A DNA stretch of 7,143 bases from an uncultured Bryobacterales bacterium (GTDB lineage Bacteria > Acidobacteriota > Terriglobia > Bryobacterales > Bryobacteraceae): NCBI GenBank assembly GCA_937859895.1, contig CALMAV010000102.1:19416-26558 (forward strand), read 5' to 3'. A program made the position numbers and the translations under genes. The notes beneath the pieces are model-generated. The model was not told the DNA's origin, searched no databases, and was given only the letters and a program-made list of their open reading frames with translations. Positions within the stretch are counted from its first letter, which is position 1. Each line of letters starts with the position of its first letter. Shown here in pieces: positions 1 to 6,090 of the stretch.

Positions 1-1065
1 ATGCTGAGCGTCATCTGGTGGGCGTTCTTTACTGTAGCTATAACCGTTCTTCCCACTGGAATCCCGGGTGTGCTAATCGCTTTGATTGCCATTCGCTTCT
101 GTCTGGGCGTCGGCGAAGCTGTAATGTACCCTGCGTCGAACTGCGTGGTGTCTTTCTGGATTCCTACTTCAGAAAGGGGCATTGCTAACGGTCTTATTTT
201 TGCCGGCGTTGGATTCGGTGCCGGAGTTACTTCGCCGCTGATCACCTACATTATGGTTCAGCACGGGTGGCGTGCGGCCTTCTTTGTCAGTGCGGCCATA
301 GGACTCGCTGCTGGATCAATCTGGTTTGCGCTGGCTCGCAATCGACCTCGTCAGCATCCCTGGGTTACAGAGCAAGAAGCTTCCTATATTGAGGCCGGCC
401 TTCCCGAAACAAGCAGAGCTGCCGAACGGCAGATGCCCTGGATGGCCATCCTGAAGAACCCTGACATTTTGGCTGTCACGTTCAGCTACTTCACTTTTGG
501 ATACGTGGCGCAGATCTTCTTTTCCTGGTTCTTTATATATCTGATTGAGGTCCGCGGTCTTAATCTGCGCCAAAGCTCTTTGTATACGATGCTGCCATTT
601 ATTGCTATGTCAATCGGCTCTATCGTCGGTGGCCTAATCAGCGACTATCTTACTGGCCGGTATGGTAAGCGCGTGGGCCGTTGCGGGGTTGCAGTATTTG
701 GAATTGGCGTCTGCGCAATTTTCACAGGATTGGGAACTCAAGTAGCGAGCCCACAACTCGCAAGCCTGGTACTCGCAGGTGGCGCGGGTGCCTTGTATCT
801 TTCGCAGAGTTCGTTCTGGTCGGTAAGCGCCGATATCGGCGGCAAATCAGCAGGATCGGTTTCGGGCGTGATGAACATGGGTGCTCAGCTAGGAGGGGCA
901 TTGACTACCTCGCTTACGCCTGCCATTGCGAGTCATTTAGGGTGGAACGTTGCGTTCTTGACTGCGGCAGCCCTGGCTGCGTGTGGGGCACTTGCCTGGC
1001 TGCTGGTAGGTAAGCGCGCACAAACTTCGCAAGTAGGAATGCCAGTGGCAACAGCAAAGGCTTAG
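1..1065 (+). CDS. MFS transporter, anion:cation symporter type, 5'-truncated by window edge
   Basis: Inner-membrane secondary transporter, probably a proton-coupled importer of an organic anion such as a sugar acid; the substrate cannot be read from the sequence. The visible 354 residues hold about ten hydrophobic segments, matching TM3-TM12 of the 12-helix MFS fold. Segments 4-22, 24-50, 59-83 and 91-111 are followed by a hydrophilic central loop at 112-150 and then six more helices. Diagnostic residues are R32, the GEA at 38-40, P44, the ERG at 58-60, GWR at 89-91, the HPWV at 119-122, and a motif-A-like GG..SD....R.GKR stretch at 210-224. Family members are usually about 420-450 residues, so TM1, TM2 and the first motif A must lie left of the window; the ATG at base 1 is probably internal. 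The stop is TAG at 1063-1065. No transporter partner or catabolic gene is visible. Confidence 0.88.
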   Translation: MLSVIWWAFFTVAITVLPTGIPGVLIALIAIRFCLGVGEAVMYPASNCVVSFWIPTSERGIANGLIFAGVGFGAGVTSPLITYIMVQHGWRAAFFVSAAIGLAAGSIWFALARNRPRQHPWVTEQEASYIEAGLPETSRAAERQMPWMAILKNPDILAVTFSYFTFGYVAQIFFSWFFIYLIEVRGLNLRQSSLYTMLPFIAMSIGSIVGGLISDYLTGRYGKRVGRCGVAVFGIGVCAIFTGLGTQVASPQLASLVLAGGAGALYLSQSSFWSVSADIGGKSAGSVSGVMNMGAQLGGALTTSLTPAIASHLGWNVAFLTAAALAACGALAWLLVGKRAQTSQVGMPVATAKA

Positions 1066-1082
1066 TAAATCGGACAGATAGA

Positions 1083-1116
1083 ACGGAGCGTGAAACGCTC
1101 GGAGCATGCACTCCGT
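1083..1116. repeat. Nested inverted repeat between transporter and beta-barrel gene
   Basis: GAGCGT (1086-1091) and ACGCTC (1095-1100) form a perfect 6-bp stem with a GAA loop. Alternatively, ACGGAG (1083-1088) can pair with CTCCGT (1111-1116) as an outer stem. The two pairings are mutually exclusive because they share bases 1086-1088. There is no T-run after either stem, so this is not a classical intrinsic terminator. It lies just upstream of the beta-barrel start at 1129 and could be a weak terminator, an operator or chance. Confidence 0.35.
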
Positions 1117-1128
1117 CCGTGCTACTGA

Positions 1129-1686
1129 ATGCGCTTTTCTATTCGCTGTGGGCTTCTACTGTTAAGCGTGATGCCTGCATACTCCCAACTCTTTTCGGTA
1201 GGTGTGAAGGCAGGTGTTCCGCTCACTGATGGCCTGAACGGTCAAAGCTACTCCAGCACGAACGTGACCACAAGCACTCAGCGTTGGATTGTCGGACCGA
1301 CTGCTGAAATTCACCTGCCATTCCGCTTGTCGTTTGAGGTGGATGCGCTATATCGGCGAGAGAACTTTACTACGACTCAGTTTCTTACCAGCTTTGCCGG
1401 GACAGTGAACGATTGGCAGGTTCCGTTTCTCGGAAAGTATGAACTGCACGGTGGCTTGCTGCGCCCTTTTGTTGACGCAGGTGTGACTTACCGAAACCTT
1501 TCAGGTTCAGTGCCGGCCAATAACGCAGGGTTCACCATCGGTGGTGGAATCACAGCTAAACTGCTATTTTTACGTCTCTCGCCTGAGTTTCGCTACACAC
1601 ATTGGGGCGACAAATCGAATGGCGCAGGACCATTCATAGCAGGAGGGGGAAACCAAGGCGATTTCTTAGTCGGATTTACGTTTTAG
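1129..1686 (+). CDS. Small outer-membrane beta-barrel protein with signal peptide
   Basis: A 185-residue secreted protein of the OmpA-like or porin-like 'outer membrane protein beta-barrel' class; its specific role is unknown. The N-terminus has a basic start (R2, R6), a hydrophobic core at about 8-16 and a probable cleavage after AYS, between residues 19 and 20. The mature part alternates polar and hydrophobic residues with many Gly and aromatic residues, as in amphipathic strands (for example 22-29, 53-62, 67-76, 95-105, 112-121, 134-142 and 145-157). It ends in GFTF with a C-terminal Phe, the usual signal for the BAM insertion machinery. About eight strands would fit this length. The ATG at 1129 has no clear Shine-Dalgarno sequence but starts exactly at the signal peptide. 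It lies 63 bases after the transporter on the same strand and converges with the next gene. It could instead be a surface adhesin-like barrel. Confidence 0.8.
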   Translation: MRFSIRCGLLLLSVMPAYSQLFSVGVKAGVPLTDGLNGQSYSSTNVTTSTQRWIVGPTAEIHLPFRLSFEVDALYRRENFTTTQFLTSFAGTVNDWQVPFLGKYELHGGLLRPFVDAGVTYRNLSGSVPANNAGFTIGGGITAKLLFLRLSPEFRYTHWGDKSNGAGPFIAGGGNQGDFLVGFTF

Positions 1687-1698
1687 CTGTTCTACATC

Positions 1699-1881
1699 CT
1701 ACCCGGCGTCGATCAGTTGATTGAGCTCCGGCGGATACGTTGACTTAAAGGCCGGGTAAGCTTCGGCTAATCGAATCAAGTCAAGCTCGTCTTTCTTTCG
1801 TTTACTCAATCTTCGTTGAGGGTCAAGATACGCCCAGAGCTTGCCTTGTGCAACATCCGTTAAGCTCGCAATTGTTACGCG
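1699..1881 (-). pseudogene. C-terminal remainder of nucleotidyltransferase-like gene, after an in-frame TAG
   Basis: Directly after the TAG at 1882-1884, the same reading frame stays open for 60 codons to a second TAG at 1699-1701. The translated stretch is protein-like: it starts RVTIASLTDVAQGKLWAYLD, continues with PQRR and SKRKKDELDLIRLAEAYP and ends LIDAG. As I recall the AbiEii-like nucleotidyltransferases, a QGKxWAxxDPxRRxSKRxKDxxDLxRLxEAYP block in their C-terminal part looks just like this. The codon replaced by TAG sits after VLG, where Tyr is commonly found, so one base change from TAC or TAT would explain it. There is no ATG or GTG in frame early in this segment to restart translation. 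The segment therefore belongs to the gene at 1882-2226 and would give 175 codons plus stop in total. Confidence 0.8.
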
Positions 1882-2226
1882 CTACCCTAGAACTTCGGCT
1901 TCTACTGAGCGCGAGATGAAACTTTGGTAGCGCTCGTCCTTGGTGAACTGAATGCGAAGCTGGCTTCCAGGCACAATTGCATTCAGCGAGTGACGGTAAT
2001 CCTCAGTCAGGAAGCCGTGTTCGTGAAGACTCGTTGCAAACTGCGAAAGCGTTTCCGAGACAACAACGAGATCGGCATCAAGTGTGTATACCGGTTCGAC
2101 GTAGCAGTTCACGGCGAGGCCGCCAATAAGACAGTATGGCCCAAAGGATCGGCATACCTCAACTAATCGCGCGAAGTCGGTAGCTCCACCCCGAGTGGTT
2201 AGTTCGTACACCTCCACCGCTGTCAT
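1882..2226 (-). CDS. Nucleotidyltransferase-like protein (AbiEii-like), N-terminal part, interrupted by a nonsense codon
   Basis: A 114-residue open frame with the start of a nucleotidyltransferase (NTase) fold. It has a helical N-terminus at 1-28, then CLIGGLAV at 32-39 carrying the GG signature, and YTLDADLVV at 47-55 carrying the DxD pair (D50, D52) that binds metal and nucleotide in this superfamily. The third strand at about 90-94 (LRIQF) shows no obvious third carboxylate, so catalysis is uncertain. The frame stops at TAG 1882-1884, but coding continues in the same frame to 1699, so this is a truncated product. The ATG at 2226 lies 9 bases after the M23 peptidase stop, suggesting cotranscription. 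AbiEii-type toxins normally sit next to an antitoxin gene; none is visible here, so a toxin-antitoxin role is not supported. An orphan NTase or a decaying gene fits better. Confidence 0.7.
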   Translation of the reverse strand: MTAVEVYELTTRGGATDFARLVEVCRSFGPYCLIGGLAVNCYVEPVYTLDADLVVVSETLSQFATSLHEHGFLTEDYRHSLNAIVPGSQLRIQFTKDERYQSFISRSVEAEVLG

Positions 2227-2235
2227 ACATTCACT

Positions 2236-3105
2236 CTATCTAGAAGGCGAGGTGCGATTTCGCTTGATGGGCTTGGCCGTCGCACAAGGCTGTAAGCTCA
2301 CCCACTGCAGAGGATTAACCGGCTCTCCATGCGCGTACAGAGCCCAATGCAAGTGTGATCCATTGGAGCGCCCCGTAGAGCCGACAAATCCAATCACATC
2401 GCCCTTGGCTACGGTATCGCCCAGTTTTGCCGCAGTCTTCGACATATGCAGGTACATCGACTTCAGCCCCTGCCCGTGATCAATCCCAACGGTGCCGCCA
2501 TGCAGAGCAAACTCCCCGGTCAGTGTCACTTTTCCTGCCGCCACTGAGTGGATGGGTGTACCGGTTGCACCGCGCTGATCAAGACCTCCATGAAAGTCAC
2601 CAGTCAGCTTGCCATTATGAGCACGCCGGACCCCAAAGGGAGAGGTCAAGCAGCTTCGCAGGGGCGGCTCAATCGGCAGCGTCCAGAATCGCTCGGGAGA
2701 GTCAGCTTTGAAAAAGGAAGCCACTTGGGTCCGCTCGTCGTCTGTAGACCTGAGCTCCGTCAAACTTTTACTCAGCACGACATTTTGAACGGCAAAGTGA
2801 GCACTTGTCACTTGCAAATTGCGCTCTTCTACCGCTTCACCCTTCGCATCCAGCCATCTCAGCCGGTAAGTTCCGGGAGTTGTCAGAACCGGCACCGGCA
2901 TTAGCCCGCTTGTTTGCGCAGGTGTTATGCCAGGATAAAGCGGAACTCTACGCCCCAGGAAACTAGCAGCAACTGCACTCTTCGGACCCGTGAGTTGCAG
3001 GAGATCACCCTGCTTAGCCGACGGAGGCCTAACTTCGAAACTCTGTGCGAATGCGACAGCACTCAGGACCAACCAAAGCCAAATACGAACCGTGGCGCTA
3101 GACAA
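2236..3105 (-). CDS. Secreted M23 (LytM-type) metallopeptidase with Ig-like N-terminal domain
   Basis: Predicted zinc endopeptidase that cleaves peptide cross-links in peptidoglycan, acting in the periplasm. The 289 residues open with a signal peptide (core about 7-19, AFA-Q cleavage after residue 20). A beta-rich region at 22-100 follows, resembling the Ig-like M23 N-terminal domain, then a linker. The LytM core at about 150-270 has every active-site element: HGGLD with H172 and D176, YLH with H220, and HLH with H251 and H253. By homology H172, D176 and H253 hold zinc, while H220 and H251 are catalytic. The tail is basic (KRNR). The start is TTG at 3105: the only in-frame stop upstream is the TAA of the preceding gene at 3139-3141, and no ATG or GTG lies between. 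It follows that gene after 33 bases and precedes the NTase-like gene by 9. Confidence 0.9.
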   Translation of the reverse strand: MSSATVRIWLWLVLSAVAFAQSFEVRPPSAKQGDLLQLTGPKSAVAASFLGRRVPLYPGITPAQTSGLMPVPVLTTPGTYRLRWLDAKGEAVEERNLQVTSAHFAVQNVVLSKSLTELRSTDDERTQVASFFKADSPERFWTLPIEPPLRSCLTSPFGVRRAHNGKLTGDFHGGLDQRGATGTPIHSVAAGKVTLTGEFALHGGTVGIDHGQGLKSMYLHMSKTAAKLGDTVAKGDVIGFVGSTGRSNGSHLHWALYAHGEPVNPLQWVSLQPCATAKPIKRNRTSPSR

Positions 3106-3138
3106 ACCATCAGCATAGCCGCCCGGGACGAAATCAGC

Positions 3139-3747
3139 TTAGCGACCCATCTCGTTAATACGCGAACAGAGGTTCAGCCCTGCTTCGGGAACCGAAACGC
3201 CCAGAATGCCTGTGAGCTTCTGATGCTCTGGGCGTCCCTCTTTCTGGTCTTGCACCGCTGCTTTCACACAGAAGTAGAAAGCCTGACGATCTTGCAATCG
3301 CGTCCGGCAGGCTTCGCAATTTTCTACATGCTCCGCCATCCCAGTCAGTTGCTGGTCTGACAGGCGATCAAAGAAGAAGGCCTCAATCAAGTTTTCATCC
3401 AGATGCGCCTTAATATCGACGGGCTGCTGCCGCTCCAGCTCTGCGGTCGCTTCCTGAAGCAGCTCTTGATAAACCGGGCAACCGCAGTTGGCCAGCGACT
3501 CCTCGCTGAATAAAACCACGCTCAGACATTCGTGGCAATCCAGCGCGTGAGCTAGTAAATGGTCTTTCAATTCCTGCTCAGACCGGGGCGCGTCCAGATT
3601 GATGGTGCGGACAGTCACACTCAGATTCAGCTCGTCGTTCTTGGTTTGAAGGAGGTTCTCACAGGTCATGCCCTCTACAAAGCATGTGAAAGGCCATTCG
3701 TTCGAACCACTTAACCCTTCTGCAAGTTGTTGATTATAAAACGCCAC
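3139..3747 (-). CDS. Putative zinc-finger protein with two HxxxCxxC motifs (zf-HC2/anti-sigma-like)
   Basis: A 202-residue soluble protein with two copies of the HxxxCxxC pattern that defines anti-sigma zinc fingers: H67, C71, C74 and H140, C144, C147. The second copy sits in a well-formed zf-HC2-like domain at about 113-155, where H115 lies 25 residues before H140 in the place of the fourth ligand. The first copy is less typical and is followed by a CGC at 88-90. There is no transmembrane segment and no adjacent sigma factor, so a role as anti-sigma factor is only a possibility; it may bind another partner or sense redox state or zinc. The start is uncertain. The longest frame uses GTG at 3747, but ATG at 3669 (residue 27) begins MTCENLL, which resembles a natural zf-HC2 protein start and has GAGG close upstream. 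It precedes the M23 gene by 33 bases. Confidence 0.65.
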   Translation of the reverse strand: MAFYNQQLAEGLSGSNEWPFTCFVEGMTCENLLQTKNDELNLSVTVRTINLDAPRSEQELKDHLLAHALDCHECLSVVLFSEESLANCGCPVYQELLQEATAELERQQPVDIKAHLDENLIEAFFFDRLSDQQLTGMAEHVENCEACRTRLQDRQAFYFCVKAAVQDQKEGRPEHQKLTGILGVSVPEAGLNLCSRINEMGR

Positions 3748-3837
3748 TAAGGAAAGCCCTTACTCCGTCCTGGATCTTTGGGTAATACGAAGAAAAGACT
3801 TGACCCTCGGTAAGCTATACCATCTCCGCGGGTGGCG
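3748..3837 (-). other. Gap between pepA and zinc-finger gene
   Basis: Ninety bases between the pepA stop and the longest start of the zinc-finger gene, or 168 if that gene starts at 3669. This is the widest gap in the minus-strand cluster. I see no strong hairpin with a T-run and no good -35/-10 pair. It is the most likely place for a second promoter or for the end of an smpB-pepA transcript. Confidence 0.3.
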
Positions 3838-5397
3838 TTAGCTCTGAGCCTGATTCCAAGAGGTTGCCAGCTGCACGAACGAGCGCACACCAATGCCCGT
3901 CGGACCTTTAGCCATCCAGCTCTTTGCGTCATCCAACCAGGCTGTAGCAGCAATGTCCAGGTGAACCCAGGGAGTTGGATCTGCAAACTCGCGGAGGAAC
4001 CAAGCTGCCGTTATCGATCCGCCATAACGTCCGCCAATGTTCGGCAGGTCGGCAAATGTCGACTTCAGATACTCCTTGTACTCATCGTCCATCGGAAGTT
4101 GCCAAAACTTTTCGCCGACCGTTTTGGCTGCCGAGAAAAACCGGTTGAGAAATGATTGGTCGTTGGTGAACGCACCCGCGTTATAGTGCCCCAGAGCAAT
4201 TCCGATTGCCCCGGTCAGCGTAGCGGCATCTACCAGGTGTGTCGCGCCATTCCGTTTGGCATAAGTAAGGGCGTCCGCCAATATCAGCCGGCCCTCGGCA
4301 TCCGTGTTCAGAACTTCAATGGTCTTGCCGGCCAGCGAGGTAACAATGTCTCCCGGGCGCTGCGCGTTGCCGTTCAGCATGTTCTCTACTGTTGGTACAT
4401 AAGCAGTCAACGGCAGCTCCGGCTTTAGCTGCGCAACCGCTCGCATTGCGCCGATGACAGCTGCCGCGCCAGCCATGTCGTACTTCATTTTTTCCATGCC
4501 GTCAGCACCTTTAATGGATATGCCACCGGTGTCGAACGTCACGCCTTTACCCACCAGCGCCAGATGGTCGCTGCCCGATTGCTGAGCCGGTACGTACTTC
4601 ATGGCAATAAGAAACGGCGGATTGGTGCTGCCTTGCGCAACCCCCAGCAGCGCGCCCATTCCTAACTGCTCCATAGCTGCCTGATCAAGCACTTCGCACG
4701 TGAGCCCGAACTGGTCGCACGTCTCCCTGGCGCGATCCGCCAAGACAGCAGGCGTCAGCTTGTTCCCTGGTTCATTAACCAGGTCGCGCGCGTAGTTCTG
4801 CCCTTCGGCAACGATGCGTCCACGATTAACTGCCGCCTCAACTGCATGCCCCGCTTCGCCATTCCACACCAGCTTGAACGTGTCTAGCTGCTTTTCATTC
4901 TTCTTGGGGTCAGTTCTGTATCGGTCCGCTTCCCAATTTCCAATGACGGCCCCTTCTGCAACTGCTTCCGAAGCGTCGTAAACGGTTAGACCACTGTGAT
5001 CGTCCGGATTAGCAGGGGTTGGTTCGATATTGTCCAGCGACAAAGCTATTGCCCGTATGCTTTTGCCCTTCGCTGTTCGCGCCAGCACTCCTCCAATTCG
5101 TCTTGCTTCGACCGCCGTGAACTTGGATTGCTTACCGCCACCAATTACCAGCAACCGCTTAGCCACAACGCCTTCCGGCCGATGCAGCAAGGCTGTCTCA
5201 TAAAGCTTCCCAGTGAACTCACCGCTCTGCCGCAACTCAGCCATCCAGCCTGACTGCAGTACCCATTCCGAATCAACGACCAGACTAGGGCCTACGGCAT
5301 CACGGCCCAGCACCGGCTCCGGCGCTTCAAAACAAATGGCCGCCAGTGTATCTGTTTCCACCTGTGCGGCAGCCGTACTCTCAAATTCAATTTGCAT
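3838..5397 (-). CDS. pepA: Leucyl aminopeptidase, M17 family (cytosol aminopeptidase)
   Basis: Cytoplasmic di-metal exopeptidase that removes N-terminal residues, preferably Leu, from peptides; it serves peptide turnover. The protein is 519 residues, normal for the family, with an N-terminal macro-like domain to about 160 and a C-terminal catalytic domain. The M17 signature NTDAEGRL is intact at 364-371. Aligning by motif to the bovine enzyme, the metal ligands are K284, D289, D307, D366 and E368; the catalytic residues are K296 and R370. All are present, so an active hexameric enzyme is expected. Some members also bind DNA or act in plasmid recombination, but nothing here points to that. The ATG at 5397 lies 18 bases after the smpB stop with no obvious Shine-Dalgarno sequence, so translation may depend on smpB upstream. 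Ends TAA at 3838-3840. Confidence 0.97.
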   Translation of the reverse strand: MQIEFESTAAAQVETDTLAAICFEAPEPVLGRDAVGPSLVVDSEWVLQSGWMAELRQSGEFTGKLYETALLHRPEGVVAKRLLVIGGGKQSKFTAVEARRIGGVLARTAKGKSIRAIALSLDNIEPTPANPDDHSGLTVYDASEAVAEGAVIGNWEADRYRTDPKKNEKQLDTFKLVWNGEAGHAVEAAVNRGRIVAEGQNYARDLVNEPGNKLTPAVLADRARETCDQFGLTCEVLDQAAMEQLGMGALLGVAQGSTNPPFLIAMKYVPAQQSGSDHLALVGKGVTFDTGGISIKGADGMEKMKYDMAGAAAVIGAMRAVAQLKPELPLTAYVPTVENMLNGNAQRPGDIVTSLAGKTIEVLNTDAEGRLILADALTYAKRNGATHLVDAATLTGAIGIALGHYNAGAFTNDQSFLNRFFSAAKTVGEKFWQLPMDDEYKEYLKSTFADLPNIGGRYGGSITAAWFLREFADPTPWVHLDIAATAWLDDAKSWMAKGPTGIGVRSFVQLATSWNQAQS

Positions 5398-5415
5398 GGT
5401 TACTTTGGAACGCGA

Positions 5416-5916
5416 TCACTGACGAGCCCGTCTGCCAATTGCAGCTCTTGCTTCAGCCTGCATCTCTTTAGCTTTTGTGGCCTCGCGCTTATCGTGGAAT
5501 TTCTTACCCTTCGCAGTTGCAATCTCGATCTTGATCCGTCCGCCTTTCAGGTACAGCTTGGTAGGCACAATGGTCAGACCTTTCTCGCGGGTCTCGGCGC
5601 GCAGCTTATCAATTTCCGACCGATGGAGCAAAAGCTTGCGCTTGCGTACCGGCGCATGATTCATGATATTGCCGTGCGAATACTCACTGATGTGAGCATT
5701 CAGCAGCCACATCTCGTTATCCTGAACTTCGGCAAAGCTTTCCTTCAGCTGAATCTTGCCATCCTTGGCCGACTTCACTTCCGTACCGGTCAACACAATA
5801 CCGGCTTCGTAACGGGACATCAGGTGGTAGTCGTGCCCGGCCGAGCGGTTGTCGCTCAGGATCTTGAAATCACCTGGTTTATCCAATGACGGTTTGCCTT
5901 GCCTGGGCGCGTTCAC
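5416..5916 (-). CDS. smpB: SsrA-binding protein SmpB
   Basis: Small basic RNA-binding protein that escorts tmRNA (ssrA) to stalled ribosomes during trans-translation, releasing the ribosome and tagging the unfinished protein for destruction. At 166 residues it has the usual length. The hallmarks are in order: NRSAGHDY near the N-terminus, then AGIVLTGTEVKSAKDGK, then the strand block running through HISEYSHGN. Near the end comes GKKFHDKR and a basic tail that enters the decoding centre. The start is GTG at 5916: an in-frame TAA lies 15-18 bases upstream, and no ATG or other GTG is available near the conserved region. A weak AGG sits about seven bases before it. No tmRNA gene is visible in this window. 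It is first in the minus-strand cluster, 18 bases before pepA, and divergent from the secretin gene. Confidence 0.97.
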   Translation of the reverse strand: MNAPRQGKPSLDKPGDFKILSDNRSAGHDYHLMSRYEAGIVLTGTEVKSAKDGKIQLKESFAEVQDNEMWLLNAHISEYSHGNIMNHAPVRKRKLLLHRSEIDKLRAETREKGLTIVPTKLYLKGGRIKIEIATAKGKKFHDKREATKAKEMQAEARAAIGRRARQ

Positions 5917-6090
5917 TTTGCGCCTGCACGATTAGCGTTTTCGCGGCGTCTTCCATTTCGAAACTCGAGAAAATGCAGAAGAAGCCCAAGACGCTATTGG
6001 TAAATAACGTACTTCCTAACAAGGCCGTTCTCGTCTCGAATATAGGAGTGGAGGGGGCCAAACTGGAAGGTTTCGCACTCGTAGTTTAAC
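5917..6090. promoter_or_regulatory. Divergent intergenic region between smpB and the secretin gene
   Basis: This 174-base stretch separates two genes read in opposite directions, so promoters for both are expected here. I see only weak matches: TATAGG at 6041-6046 as a possible -10 for the plus strand, and TTGTTA (complement of 6017-6022) as a possible -35 for the minus strand, without good partners. A short inverted repeat at 5956-5970 (stem about 6 bp with one G-T pair, loop AAC) could be an operator or chance. A short open frame of 38 codons (5973-6089) on the plus strand ends one base before the secretin ATG. Confidence 0.4.

Noticed and set aside
1700..1758. Perfect 8-bp inverted repeat TACCCGGC / GCCGGGTA
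   Set aside because: The arms are 43 bases apart and lie inside the C-terminal coding part of the NTase-like gene. There is no T-run, so a terminator or attachment site is not supported.
1882..1884. TAG recoded as pyrrolysine or read through
   Set aside because: No recoding signal is seen, the site is not in a family known for pyrrolysine, and TAG also terminates the transporter, M23 and OMP frames normally. A nonsense mutation or sequence error is simpler.
2914..3360. 148-residue plus-strand frame across the M23 and zinc-finger genes
   Set aside because: It spans two well-supported minus-strand genes and has no coherent domain.
3800..3821. TTGACC and TATACC as a plus-strand promoter
   Set aside because: The spacing between the boxes is only 10 bases and no plus-strand gene follows.
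5879..6061. 60-residue minus-strand frame upstream of smpB
   Set aside because: It overlaps smpB in another frame, is bounded by chance stops, and shows no domain or ribosome site.
5886..6089. 67-residue plus-strand frame overlapping the start of smpB
   Set aside because: Its first part runs antisense to the smpB coding start and the protein has no recognisable family. Only the shorter 38-codon version is kept, as a low-interest leader candidate.
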